In this document: positions 55,843-64,000 of the stretch, piece by piece
Layout: each line of letters begins with the position of its first letter
Numbering within the stretch: the first letter of the stretch is position 1
Source: Neoroseomonas soli
GTDB taxonomy: Bacteria; Pseudomonadota; Alphaproteobacteria; Acetobacterales; Acetobacteraceae
Length of the DNA: 64,000 nt
Assembly (NCBI RefSeq): GCF_018129065.1
Contig: NZ_JAAEDM010000001.1
Location: forward strand, 62,001 to 126,000
Reading direction: 5' to 3'
The notes under the pieces: model-generated
What the model was told of the DNA's origin: nothing
The model's database searches: none
Seen by the model: the letters and a program-made list of their open reading frames with translations, nothing else
Made by a program: the position numbers and the translations under genes

Positions 55843-57561
55843 TCACGCTGCGCGGGCCCAGTACCATTCCCGGATGTTCCAGCAGTTGGAGGACGTGTTG
55901 ATGTTCGGCTTGTAGCCGATCAGGCCCTCCTTCGTGCCTTCGGCGACGGCGTACTGGAACAGCGGCAGGATGGCGAGGTCGTCGCGAATGATGCCCTGGA
56001 TCCGCGCATAGGTGGCGCGCCGCGCCGCCTGGTCGAACTGCGTCGCGCCCTGCACCAGCAGCGCGTCCACCTCGGGGTTGGCATACTGGATGTTGTTGTT
56101 GCCGCGCCCGCCCTTGGCCGGGATGCCGCCGCTGTGGAAGCGCGGCGTCACGTCCGGGTCGCTGCCGAGCATGAAGTTCACCCCGACCATCACGGAATTG
56201 AAGCGCGACTGCTGCCAGAACTCGCCCCAGATGACGGCCGCGGGCATGTTGTTGATGCGCATCGCCGCGCCGATCGTGCGCCAGTCCTGCATCAGAAGCT
56301 GCTGCGCCTGTTCGCGCACCGGGTTGCCGGTGGTGGTCGAGTTCGCGAATTCCAGCCGCACGCCGTTCTTGGCGCGGATGCCGTCCGACCCGCGCTGCCA
56401 TCCCGCCGCGTCGAGCAGCGCGTTGGCCGCCGCCGGGTCGTGCCGATGCGCCGGGAGGTCGGGGTTGAACGCCCAGGACTCGCGCGGGATGAAGGATTCC
56501 GTCGGCGTCGGCAGGCCGTAGTAGATCGCGTCGATGATGGCGCGCTTGTTCATCCCCATGTAGAGCGCCTGCCGCACCTGCTTGTCGGCGAGCGGGCCGA
56601 ACTCCAGGTTCGGCGAGATGCTCTCGACCGAGGCGGTCGGCGACAGGTGGATGGTGCGTCCGCGCAGCGTCCTCGCCTCGCGCACGAAGGGCGGGCTGAT
56701 GCCTTGGATGCCGGTGTAGTCCACCTGGCCCGTGCGGAACTGCGTGTAGAGCACGGTCAGGTCCGGGATGTACTTGAACACCACGCGCTCGAGGAACGGA
56801 CCGCGCCCGTGATAGGAGGTGTGCGCCGTCAGCGTGATGTTGTCGCCCGGCGTGCGCGAGCCCCAGCGGAACGGGCCGGTGCCGACCGGCGCGGTGTTGA
56901 ACGGCGCGGTGTTCGGGTCGCTCGCCGCACCGAGCACATGCTTCGGCACGATGAAGGTCAGCGACAGGATGGACAGGTAGGGGGCGTAGGCCCGTTCCAT
57001 CCTCCAGGTGATCTCGTCCGGTGCAGTGACGGTGATGTCCTGAAGCAGGTTGTGGCCGACGCGCGTGCGCGCCCGGAAGGACGTGTTGTTGATGAGGTCG
57101 AACGTGTACTTCACGTCCTCGGCGGTGAAGGGCGTTCCGTCATGCCACTTCACGCCCGGGCGCAGGCGCACCTTCCAGGTCAGGCCATCGGCCGAGATGC
57201 CGCCATTGGCGACCGTCGGGATCTCGCGCGCCAGGTCCGGGACGAATTTGCCGTCCGGATCGATGAACCACAGCGGGCTGAACAGGTTCCACCAGACGCC
57301 CTGGTCCACCTCGATGGCCGGCATCAGCGGGTTGAAGACCGTCGGTTCCTGGGAGAGGCCGACGATGACCTGGCCGCGCGGCCGGTCCGGTGCGGGCGGC
57401 GTGCGCTGCGGCTGCTGCGCCGAGGTCCCGCGCGGCAGCGCCGCAGCGAGGCCCGCGGCTCCGGTCGCGAGGAGGGTCCGGCGCCGCGACAGGCTGCCGG
57501 TGCCCTCCGTGGGCGATGCGCTGAAGGCTTCCTCGCCGATCCTGCCCGGTGCTTTGGTCAC
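55843..57561 (-). CDS. Peptide/opine-type ABC transporter substrate-binding protein (family 5)
   Basis: The 572-residue periplasmic protein of the OppA/DppA (SBP_bac_5) family has the mature region GQVIVGLSQEPTVFNPLMPA, GLTWKVRLRPGVKWHDGTPF, TAEDVKYTFDLINNTSFRAR and DPDVTPRFHSGGIPAKGGRG. A twin-arginine leader SLSRRRTLLATGAAGLAAAL lies about 23 residues after the chosen start. I select GTG 57561 because GGGGAGGA precedes it; a longer frame from 57678 adds 39 residues without support. First gene of the OppABCDF set; 190 bp with no recognised gene separate it from the amidohydrolase upstream. Confidence 0.86.
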   Translation of the reverse strand: MTKAPGRIGEEAFSASPTEGTGSLSRRRTLLATGAAGLAAALPRGTSAQQPQRTPPAPDRPRGQVIVGLSQEPTVFNPLMPAIEVDQGVWWNLFSPLWFIDPDGKFVPDLAREIPTVANGGISADGLTWKVRLRPGVKWHDGTPFTAEDVKYTFDLINNTSFRARTRVGHNLLQDITVTAPDEITWRMERAYAPYLSILSLTFIVPKHVLGAASDPNTAPFNTAPVGTGPFRWGSRTPGDNITLTAHTSYHGRGPFLERVVFKYIPDLTVLYTQFRTGQVDYTGIQGISPPFVREARTLRGRTIHLSPTASVESISPNLEFGPLADKQVRQALYMGMNKRAIIDAIYYGLPTPTESFIPRESWAFNPDLPAHRHDPAAANALLDAAGWQRGSDGIRAKNGVRLEFANSTTTGNPVREQAQQLLMQDWRTIGAAMRINNMPAAVIWGEFWQQSRFNSVMVGVNFMLGSDPDVTPRFHSGGIPAKGGRGNNNIQYANPEVDALLVQGATQFDQAARRATYARIQGIIRDDLAILPLFQYAVAEGTKEGLIGYKPNINTSSNCWNIREWYWARAA

Positions 57562-57751
57562 CTTCGCGTCCTCCCCTGCTGCCGGCGCTTGTGCCGGGCT
57601 TGTTGATGTTAGGCGCGCGACCGGCGCCGGCAAGCTGAATCGATCCCGGTGCGCGCCCTTCTTCGACCGTTCCTGCACGGCGCTGCATGCCCGCTGCGCA
57701 GGTCACGCAGCGCGAGCCTGCCGGAAAGGCAGACCCGCGTCCGCTGCGTCG

Positions 57752-58627
57752 CTACGCCGCAGACCGCGAGCATGCGTAAGCCGCAAGCTGTCGCGCGAGT
57801 TCCGTGAGATGCGCGCGCACCGTCTCGAGTTCCGGCCGACGGGTGCGCGCGGCCTCATCCATGTAGAGGCTGCGGTTCATCTCGATCTGCAGGCTGTGGA
57901 TGCCGTTCTGCGGATTGCCGTGCTTGCGCACGCATTCGGCGCCGATGAAGTGCTTGTTGTTCGTCACGTTGTACCCGAATCCGCGCAGCACGGATCCGAC
58001 CAGGTCCACGACCTCCGCGCCGCAGGTCGTGCCGTTGCGGTCGCCGAGGTCGAAGTCCGACCTGCGCTGCCCCGCATCCGCCTGCCCGGCCGCCGCGATC
58101 GCCGGCATGCTGTGGCAGCTCATGTGCAGCGCGATGCCGTGGCGCTCCCGCTGCGCGTTCAGCAGCCGCGCCAGTTCGTTGTGGTACGGCCAGTAGTAGT
58201 CGTCGAGGCGCGCGCGCACCTCCGCCACGGGCAGCTTGCCCGAATAGAGGCGCGTCGTGCCGGCGCAGACCATCGGGATCAGGCCGATGCCCATCTTTGT
58301 CTTCGCGCCCGGCTGCAGCGCCGCCGGCCATTCGCCCTCGATCGCCTCGGGATCGATGTCGAGTTCGTGCCGGTTGGCGTCGATGAAGACATTGGGGAAG
58401 CAGGCATAGAGCCAGGTCGCGCCGGCGTCCGGGACATTCCCGTAGACCTCCTCGACATACATCGAGATCGACCGCTGCACGTCGGCCATCGGCGCGGTGG
58501 CGCGGAAGGCGCGGGGATACTCCGCACCGCTGCGCGGAATGTCGAAGACCACCGGCGCGGCATCGGCGACGGGGTCGCGCCTCAGAAAGACCCCGGGTCG
58601 GACATGCATCAGCATCGTGTTCTCCAT
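57752..58627 (-). CDS. N-formylglutamate amidohydrolase family protein
   Basis: The 291-residue zinc-dependent amidohydrolase of the N-formylglutamate deformylase (HutG-like) family has the conserved early block PVVFDIPRSGAEYPRAFRAT and later blocks FPNVFIDANRHELDIDPEAI, RLYSGKLPVAEVRARLDDYY, HGIALHMSCHSMPA (metal/His region) and SLQIEMNRSLYMDEAARTRR. It would release glutamate (or a related amino acid) from an N-formyl derivative. No other hut genes are present, so histidine breakdown is not indicated; in this array the enzyme more likely removes an N-formyl group formed by oxidation of an imported N-substituted amino acid. Confidence 0.87.
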   Translation of the reverse strand: MENTMLMHVRPGVFLRRDPVADAAPVVFDIPRSGAEYPRAFRATAPMADVQRSISMYVEEVYGNVPDAGATWLYACFPNVFIDANRHELDIDPEAIEGEWPAALQPGAKTKMGIGLIPMVCAGTTRLYSGKLPVAEVRARLDDYYWPYHNELARLLNAQRERHGIALHMSCHSMPAIAAAGQADAGQRRSDFDLGDRNGTTCGAEVVDLVGSVLRGFGYNVTNNKHFIGAECVRKHGNPQNGIHSLQIEMNRSLYMDEAARTRRPELETVRAHLTELARQLAAYACSRSAA

Positions 58628-58652
58628 GCGTCGTTCGCGCGGGGGCTGACCC

Positions 58653-59771
58653 TCACGCGGCAGGTGCCTTGAACCGGTCCACGCGAAAGGCCTCGAGCGG
58701 AATGTCGGTGCGCCCGTCGACCACGAGTTCCGCCATGATGGCGCCGATCGCCGGGCCGAGCTGGAAGCCGTGGCCGGAGAATCCGAAGGCGTGGAACAGG
58801 CCGGGCGTGGTGCGGCTCGGCCCGATTACCGGGATGACGTCGGGCATCCTGCCGTCGATGCCGGTCCAGGAGCGGATGACCTGCACCCCGGCCAGGGAGG
58901 GGATGACCTCCACCGCCAGCCCCATCGTGCGGAAGGAGATTTCCGGCAGCGGCCTGGACCAGGGAACGGACGGATCGGATTCACCCCGCCCGCCGCCCAT
59001 GATGACGTTCCCGCGCGGGATCTGGCGCAGGTAGAGATTGCCGCCCACGACGCCGAGGTTGGGCTCGATGAAGTAGGGCACCGGCTCGGTGACGAGCATG
59101 TTCGGGCTCAGCGCCTCGATCGGCACCGGTTCGCCGAAAGCCTCCGCGACCCGGCCGCCCCAGAAGCCCGCCATGTTCAGCAGGGCAGGGGCGGTGAATG
59201 CCTCCCCGGCCGCGGTGCGCAGGTGGAAGCGCGCGCCGTCATGCGCGTGGGCGACGACCTCGTGATGCTCGCGGATGTCCGCGCCGGCGGCACGCGCGGC
59301 ATTGGCCAGCGCGGGCGCGAGCAGGCGCGGGTTGGCCGCGCCGTCCTCCGGTGCGAAGGATCCCGCCACCACCTGCGGCCCGAGCCATGGGTATTCCCGG
59401 TGGATCGCGTTGCGCCCGACCATGCGCAGCGGCAGGTCATGCTGCTTCGCGACATCGAGATAGGCGATGAGGTCCGCCTCCTCCGCCTCGTTGCGCGCGA
59501 GCTTCAGGTGGCCGGTGATGCTGAATTCCGCATCGGTGCCGACAAGGTCCTTCAGCCGCCCCCAGAGTTCGCGCGAGCGCCTCGCGATCGGCAGTTCCGC
59601 CGGGTGCCGCCCTTGCTGCCGCACGCCGCCGTAGTTCACGCCCGAGGCCTGGCCGCCGACCAGGCCGCGTTCCAGCAGCACGACACGCAGGCCCCGCTGC
59701 GCCAGGTGCAGCGCGGCCGAGCAGCCCGCCCCGCCGCCGCCCTGGATCAGCACGTCGCAGGCGATGGTCAT
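58653..59771 (-). CDS. FAD-dependent oxidase subunit (HcnC/OoxB/DadA-like)
   Basis: The 372-residue flavoprotein has DVLIQGGGGAGCSAALHLAQ at the N-terminus, then GQASGVNYGGVRQQGRHPAE, GLAVEVIPSLAGVQVIRSWT and a C-terminal AFGFSGHGFQLGPAIGAIMA, the DAAO-type amine oxidase pattern. Length and gene order match the catalytic beta subunit of HcnABC, octopine/nopaline oxidase and D-hydroxyproline dehydrogenase complexes. It overlaps the next subunit gene by four bases (ATGA). It would oxidise an imino acid or opine; the substrate is not readable. Confidence 0.86.
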   Translation of the reverse strand: MTIACDVLIQGGGGAGCSAALHLAQRGLRVVLLERGLVGGQASGVNYGGVRQQGRHPAELPIARRSRELWGRLKDLVGTDAEFSITGHLKLARNEAEEADLIAYLDVAKQHDLPLRMVGRNAIHREYPWLGPQVVAGSFAPEDGAANPRLLAPALANAARAAGADIREHHEVVAHAHDGARFHLRTAAGEAFTAPALLNMAGFWGGRVAEAFGEPVPIEALSPNMLVTEPVPYFIEPNLGVVGGNLYLRQIPRGNVIMGGGRGESDPSVPWSRPLPEISFRTMGLAVEVIPSLAGVQVIRSWTGIDGRMPDVIPVIGPSRTTPGLFHAFGFSGHGFQLGPAIGAIMAELVVDGRTDIPLEAFRVDRFKAPAA

Positions 59772-61150
59772 GGCGCGTCTCCCGCGGCGGGGATCGGGAT
59801 CGGCTTCACCGGTGGCTGTCCGCGCAGCCGGCCGATCGCCGTCACGTCGCAGCCGAGTTCCGCCGCCAGCACTTCCGCCGCGGCGACGCCGCAGACACGG
59901 CCCTGGCAGCGGCCCATGCCGACGCGGGTGAAGGCCTTGGCGCGGTTCATCTCTGGCGCCGGGCCGGTCGCGGCCTCGGCGCGCGCGGCGGCGCGCAGCT
60001 CGCCGGTGCGCAGGCCCTCGCAACGGCACAGGATCGTGTCGTCGGCGATGCCCCTCGCCAAGTGTGACGGGAACGGAAAGGCACGCTCGAGCGCCGCGCG
60101 GAAGCGCGCCTGCGCGGCGAGCTTCCGGTCCAGCGGGACGGTTTCGATCGGATCGACGCGATGCCCGGCATCCTCGAGCAGCGCGAGCGCGGCGCGGGCG
60201 CCGGCGATCTCGGCCACCTCCGCCCCGCCGATCCCGGCGCCGTCACCGGCGAGGTAGATGCCCCGGACCGGTGTCCGGCCGGCGGCGTCGCGCTCGGGCA
60301 CCCAGTTCGCCTGCAACGGGTCGTGGCGGAACGGCACGCGCGCGAGGTCGGCGAGTTGCGCTTCCGGTTTCAGCCCCCAGCCCATGCCGGCCGCGTCGCA
60401 GGCCACGCGGTGCTCGCGGCCGGAGGCATCGCGCCATGCGACGCCCGTCACGCCGCCGGCATCGCCCTCGATGGCCAGCGGTGCGATGCCCTCCGCGATA
60501 CGGATGCCGCGCCGCCGCAGCCAGGCGATGTAATAGAGCCCCTTGACGAAGGTTGCGCCGCCGCGCAGCAGACCAGGCGTCGCGCGGGCCTTGGTGGCGA
60601 AGGGAGTGGTGTCGAGCACCGCCGCCACCTCCGCCCCCGCCTTGGCATACTGGTATGCCACAAGCCACAGCAGCGGCCCGGTGCCGAGGAACACCACGCG
60701 CCCCCCGATGCCGCAGCCCTGAGTCTTGAGCGCGATCTGCGCAGCGCCCAGCGTCGTCACGCCGGGCCGCGTCCAGCCCGGCACGGGAATCACGCGGTCC
60801 ATCGCGCCGGTGCAGAGGATGGCGGCGTCGTAATCCACCCCGGCCTGCCGCCCGCGATGCAGCGTGTGCAACTGCCGCGCTTCGGGTCGGATGTGCCAGA
60901 CCAGCGTCTCCGGCCGCCAGTCGCTGCGCGGCTTGAGCGCGTCGAGCGCCGTGTGCAGCGCCGTCGCGCGCCGGGCCTCGAAGCCGTAGAGCGTGCGCGC
61001 GTCGCGGTTCACCCCGGGCGGCGGGCGCTGGTAGATGCGGCCGCCGCCATCCGGCGCCTCGTCGATCCACACGGGCGAAAGGCCCGCCGCCACCAGCCGT
61101 TCGACCGCGCGCACCCCGGCGGGACCGGCACCGACCACCGCGACCTTCAT
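59768..61150 (-). CDS. FAD/Fe-S oxidoreductase subunit (HcnB/OoxA-like)
   Basis: The 460-residue protein has an N-terminal FAD motif MKVAVVGAGPAGVRAVERLV, a second nucleotide motif GGRVVFLGTGPLLWLVAYQY, GIYLAGDGAGIGGAEVAEIA, and a C-terminal BFD-like [2Fe-2S] domain with ILCRCEGLRTGEL and FTRVGMGRCQGRVCG holding four Cys. This is the alpha-subunit architecture of HcnB, OoxA and D-hydroxyproline dehydrogenase. It overlaps the flanking subunit genes by four bases each, supporting a heterotrimer with the 58653-59771 and 61147-61422 products. Confidence 0.88.
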   Translation of the reverse strand: MKVAVVGAGPAGVRAVERLVAAGLSPVWIDEAPDGGGRIYQRPPPGVNRDARTLYGFEARRATALHTALDALKPRSDWRPETLVWHIRPEARQLHTLHRGRQAGVDYDAAILCTGAMDRVIPVPGWTRPGVTTLGAAQIALKTQGCGIGGRVVFLGTGPLLWLVAYQYAKAGAEVAAVLDTTPFATKARATPGLLRGGATFVKGLYYIAWLRRRGIRIAEGIAPLAIEGDAGGVTGVAWRDASGREHRVACDAAGMGWGLKPEAQLADLARVPFRHDPLQANWVPERDAAGRTPVRGIYLAGDGAGIGGAEVAEIAGARAALALLEDAGHRVDPIETVPLDRKLAAQARFRAALERAFPFPSHLARGIADDTILCRCEGLRTGELRAAARAEAATGPAPEMNRAKAFTRVGMGRCQGRVCGVAAAEVLAAELGCDVTAIGRLRGQPPVKPIPIPAAGDAP

Positions 61151-61422
61151 CCGCGCCGCACCTTCATGCCCTGTCCGGCGAGCGTCGCGCAGGCGCGCAC
61201 CCGGCCCATGCCTTCCACCACCACCCAGCAATCCTGGCAGGCGCCCATCAGGCAGAAGCCCGCGCGCGGGCCATCGCCGAACTCGCTCTCCCGCAGGTGA
61301 CCCGCGCCGCCGGCCAGCAGGGCGGTCAGCAGCGTGTCGCCCTGCTGCGCCTCGATCGGCGTGCCATCCAGCGTCAGGCTGATGCGCGGGCGCGATGCAT
61401 CGCGCAGGCGTGTCAGTTTCAC
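61147..61422 (-). CDS. (2Fe-2S)-binding small subunit (HcnA/OoxX-like)
   Basis: The 91-residue ferredoxin-like protein has RISLTLDGTPIEAQQGDTLL as its beta-grasp start and the cluster motif GFCLMGACQDCWVVVEG with RACATLAGQG, giving four Cys ligands. It starts at GTG 61422, which overlaps the SDR stop (GTGA), and ends in an ATGA overlap with the FAD subunit. The gene order small subunit, FAD/Fe-S subunit, DadA-like subunit is that of HcnABC-type dehydrogenases. Confidence 0.87.
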   Translation of the reverse strand: MKLTRLRDASRPRISLTLDGTPIEAQQGDTLLTALLAGGAGHLRESEFGDGPRAGFCLMGACQDCWVVVEGMGRVRACATLAGQGMKVRRG

Positions 61423-62114
61423 AGCGTGTCCTCGTGCCGGCAGTTGACCAGCAGTTCCGCCACGGTGGCGTTGTTGGGCAGGCGCAGCACGGCCTCGATC
61501 AGCGCGGCGATGTCCTCGGGGCGGGACATGCTGTCGCGCGGAACCTTGGTGACGTGCGCGGTCATGCCGGTGTCGACGAAGCCGGGGCAGACGGCGGTGG
61601 CGCGGATCCCGTGGTCCCAACCCTGGCGGCGCACTTCCTGCGTCAGCGCCATCACGGCGAACTTGCTCATCGCGTAACCGAGGTTGTCGTTGCGCACGCG
61701 CTTGCCGGAGAGGGAGGCGATGTTGACCACCCGGCCTTCCTTCGCCGCCACCAGGTGCGGCCAGGCGGCGCGGATCACCCGCATCGGCCCCTTGGCGTTG
61801 ACGGTCCACATGGCGTCGAAGGCGCTCTCGTCAGGGTCGAGCAGCGTGCCGCGCGGGTTGATGCCGGCGGCATTCACCAGCGCGTCGATGCGACCGTGCC
61901 GGGCGATGGTGGCGGCGACCCAGGCATCCGCGCTGTCGGTCCTGGCGGCGTCGAAGGCATGCCCGGTCAGGGCGGCATGCGCCGGCAGGCGGGACGGGTC
62001 GCGCACGCCGGCGCTCACCGTATAGCCGGCGTCCAGAAGCCGTTCCGCCACTGCGCGGCCGATCCCGCGCGTCGCACCGGAGACCATCACCACGCGCCCC
62101 TGCGGGTCCATCAT
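61419..62114 (-). CDS. SDR-family oxidoreductase (classical YxxxK)
   Basis: The 231-residue short-chain dehydrogenase has VVMVSGATRGIGRAVAERLL, NAAGINPRGT and the intact active site NIASLSGKRVRNDNLGYAMS followed by KFAVMALTQEVRRQGWDHGI (Ser, Tyr, Lys). Start at 62114 (two Met codons in a row) after AGGAGAA. The four-base overlap with the ferredoxin gene shows it belongs to the flavoenzyme unit. It may reduce the carbonyl product released by the oxidase or oxidise a hydroxylated precursor. Confidence 0.87.
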   Translation of the reverse strand: MMDPQGRVVMVSGATRGIGRAVAERLLDAGYTVSAGVRDPSRLPAHAALTGHAFDAARTDSADAWVAATIARHGRIDALVNAAGINPRGTLLDPDESAFDAMWTVNAKGPMRVIRAAWPHLVAAKEGRVVNIASLSGKRVRNDNLGYAMSKFAVMALTQEVRRQGWDHGIRATAVCPGFVDTGMTAHVTKVPRDSMSRPEDIAALIEAVLRLPNNATVAELLVNCRHEDTL

Positions 62115-62136
62115 CGGGCGTTCTCCTGAAGTCCTG

Positions 62137-63122
<986 letters not shown>

Positions 63123-63126
<4 letters not shown>

Positions 63127-64000
63127 GCCATTTCCTCCCAGCGCAGGCAGCGCGAGTGCCGGCCGGACGCGATCTCCACGAGCGCAGGCGCGGCAGTGCG
63201 GCAGGCTTCGGCCGCCATGACGCAACGCGGGGCGAAGCGGCAGCCGGTCGGCATCGCCCAGGGCTGCGGCACGGCGCCGGGGATGGCGGACAGGCGCTCG
63301 GCCTCGCCTTCCGGCATGCTCGCGATCAGCGCGGCGGTGTAGGGGTGGCGCGGCGCAGCGAAGATGTCGGTGACGGGGGCTTCCTCCACCACCTCGCCGG
63401 CGTACATCACCAGCACGCGGTCGGCGATGTCGGACACCACGGCAAGGTTGTGGGTGACAAAGACCATGCCCATTGCGCCCTCGGCGCGCCTGAGTTCGGC
63501 CAGCAGGCCAAGGATCTGCGCCTGCACCGTGACATCGAGCGCCGTGGTCGGCTCGTCCGCCAGCAGCAGGCGCGGATGGTTGGCGATGGCCGCGGCGATC
63601 ATCACGCGCTGGCGCTGCCCTCCCGAGACCTCGTGCGGGTAGGCATCCGCCGCGCGCTCCGGGTCCGGCAGGCCGACCTGGCGCAGCAGGGCGACGACGC
63701 GCGCCTTCACGCCCTGGGTGACGCCGTGGGCGCGCAGGCTTTCACCCACCTGGGCGCCGATGCGCAGCAGCGGGTTCAGGCTGCTCGACGGGTCCTGGAA
63801 GATCATCGCGAGGTCGCGGCCACGCAGGGCGCGCATGTCGGTCTCAGGCATGCGCAGCAGGTCGCGCACCTGCCCGTCCCGGCCGGTGAACAGGATCCGC
63901 CCCGCCACCGGCTTCACGGCGGAGGGCAGGAGGCCCATCACCGCGAGGCCCGTCAGCGTCTTGCCCGAGCCGCTCTCCCCGACGATGGCCAGCGTCTCGC
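63123..64000 (-). CDS. Oligopeptide/dipeptide-type ABC ATPase (OppD/DppD class), second system, partial
   Basis: The frame is open to the window edge. The last visible codons upstream read [20 protein letters not shown], the Walker A motif, so roughly 30-40 N-terminal residues lie outside. Q-loop [20 protein letters not shown], signature [20 protein letters not shown], Walker [21 protein letters not shown] and the C-terminal block [20 protein letters not shown] identify DppD/OppD. Its stop overlaps the OppF start (ATGA). Confidence 0.88.

Noticed and set aside
57752-58627. Assigning the N-formylglutamate amidohydrolase as hutG of histidine degradation
   Set aside because: No hutH, hutU, hutI or hutF gene nearby; the context is an Opp/flavoenzyme array.

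Overview
The window is GC-rich, densely coded bacterial DNA. It most resembles a metabolically versatile Acetobacteraceae-type alphaproteobacterium (Roseomonas-like), with Burkholderiales as a weaker alternative. The inference rests on high GC, seven Bug-type (TctC) binding-protein genes, twin-arginine leaders on the binding proteins, and many ATGA/GTGA stop-start overlaps. No tRNA, rRNA or CRISPR was recognised. The content is almost entirely catabolic and transport genes with local regulators, so this looks like an accessory catabolic region.

Layout. (1) 1-14.6 kb: a Bug gene broken by an amber codon; pxpABC (5-oxoprolinase); a tetR-acuI-AhpD-like unit with a readable promoter/operator; an AraC regulator divergent from a TPR protein, an MFS exporter and a truncated amine oxidase; a cytoplasmic biotin/S-oxide reductase-like molybdoenzyme; an SDR 3' stub; a Bug; an aldo/keto reductase. 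(2) 14.6-15.5 kb: insertion-sequence scar (IS481 C-terminus, IstB-like tail, two repeated segments). (3) 15.6-27.4 kb: hyuAB divergent from a nine-gene operon (OYE-type oxidoreductase, Liv binding protein, MaoC, acyl-CoA ligase, Rid protein, LivHMGF). (4) 27.4-28.3 kb: decayed IS110 transposase joined to a repeated segment. (5) 28.3-44.0 kb: LysR, Bug, ADP-forming acyl-CoA synthetase, dienoyl-CoA-reductase-like SDR, IclR, then a divergent acyl-CoA ligase, double-hotdog dehydratase, two Bugs, CoA transferase and a biotin-dependent acyl-CoA carboxylase. (6) 44.0-44.5 kb: second IstB scar, sharing a 220-bp direct repeat with the scar at 14.9 kb. (7) 44.6-49.1 kb: Bug, alpha/beta hydrolase, SDR, Bug, alpha/beta hydrolase. 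(8) 49.2-49.7 kb: istA fragment joined to the end of a large ATPase gene. (9) 49.7-64 kb: fourteen genes on one strand, comprising two Opp/Dpp-type ABC transporters (the second running off the window), a three-subunit HcnABC/opine-oxidase-like flavoenzyme, an SDR, N-formylglutamate amidohydrolase, a DadA-like oxidase and a 2-hydroxyacid dehydrogenase.

How it works together. Each block pairs uptake (Bug, Liv or Opp) with activation (CoA ligases, CoA transferase) or ring/amide opening (PxpABC, HyuAB, N-formylglutamate amidohydrolase) and then redox or hydration steps. Several blocks are separated by IS debris, which suggests stepwise assembly of catabolic cassettes. The best candidates for undescribed systems are the IclR-controlled ligase-dehydratase-Bug-Bug-CoA transferase-carboxylase cluster (33.5-44 kb), which has a PcaU/PobR-like three-half-site operator, the hyuAB/Liv cluster, and the Opp/flavoenzyme array. 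Substrates cannot be read from sequence alone.
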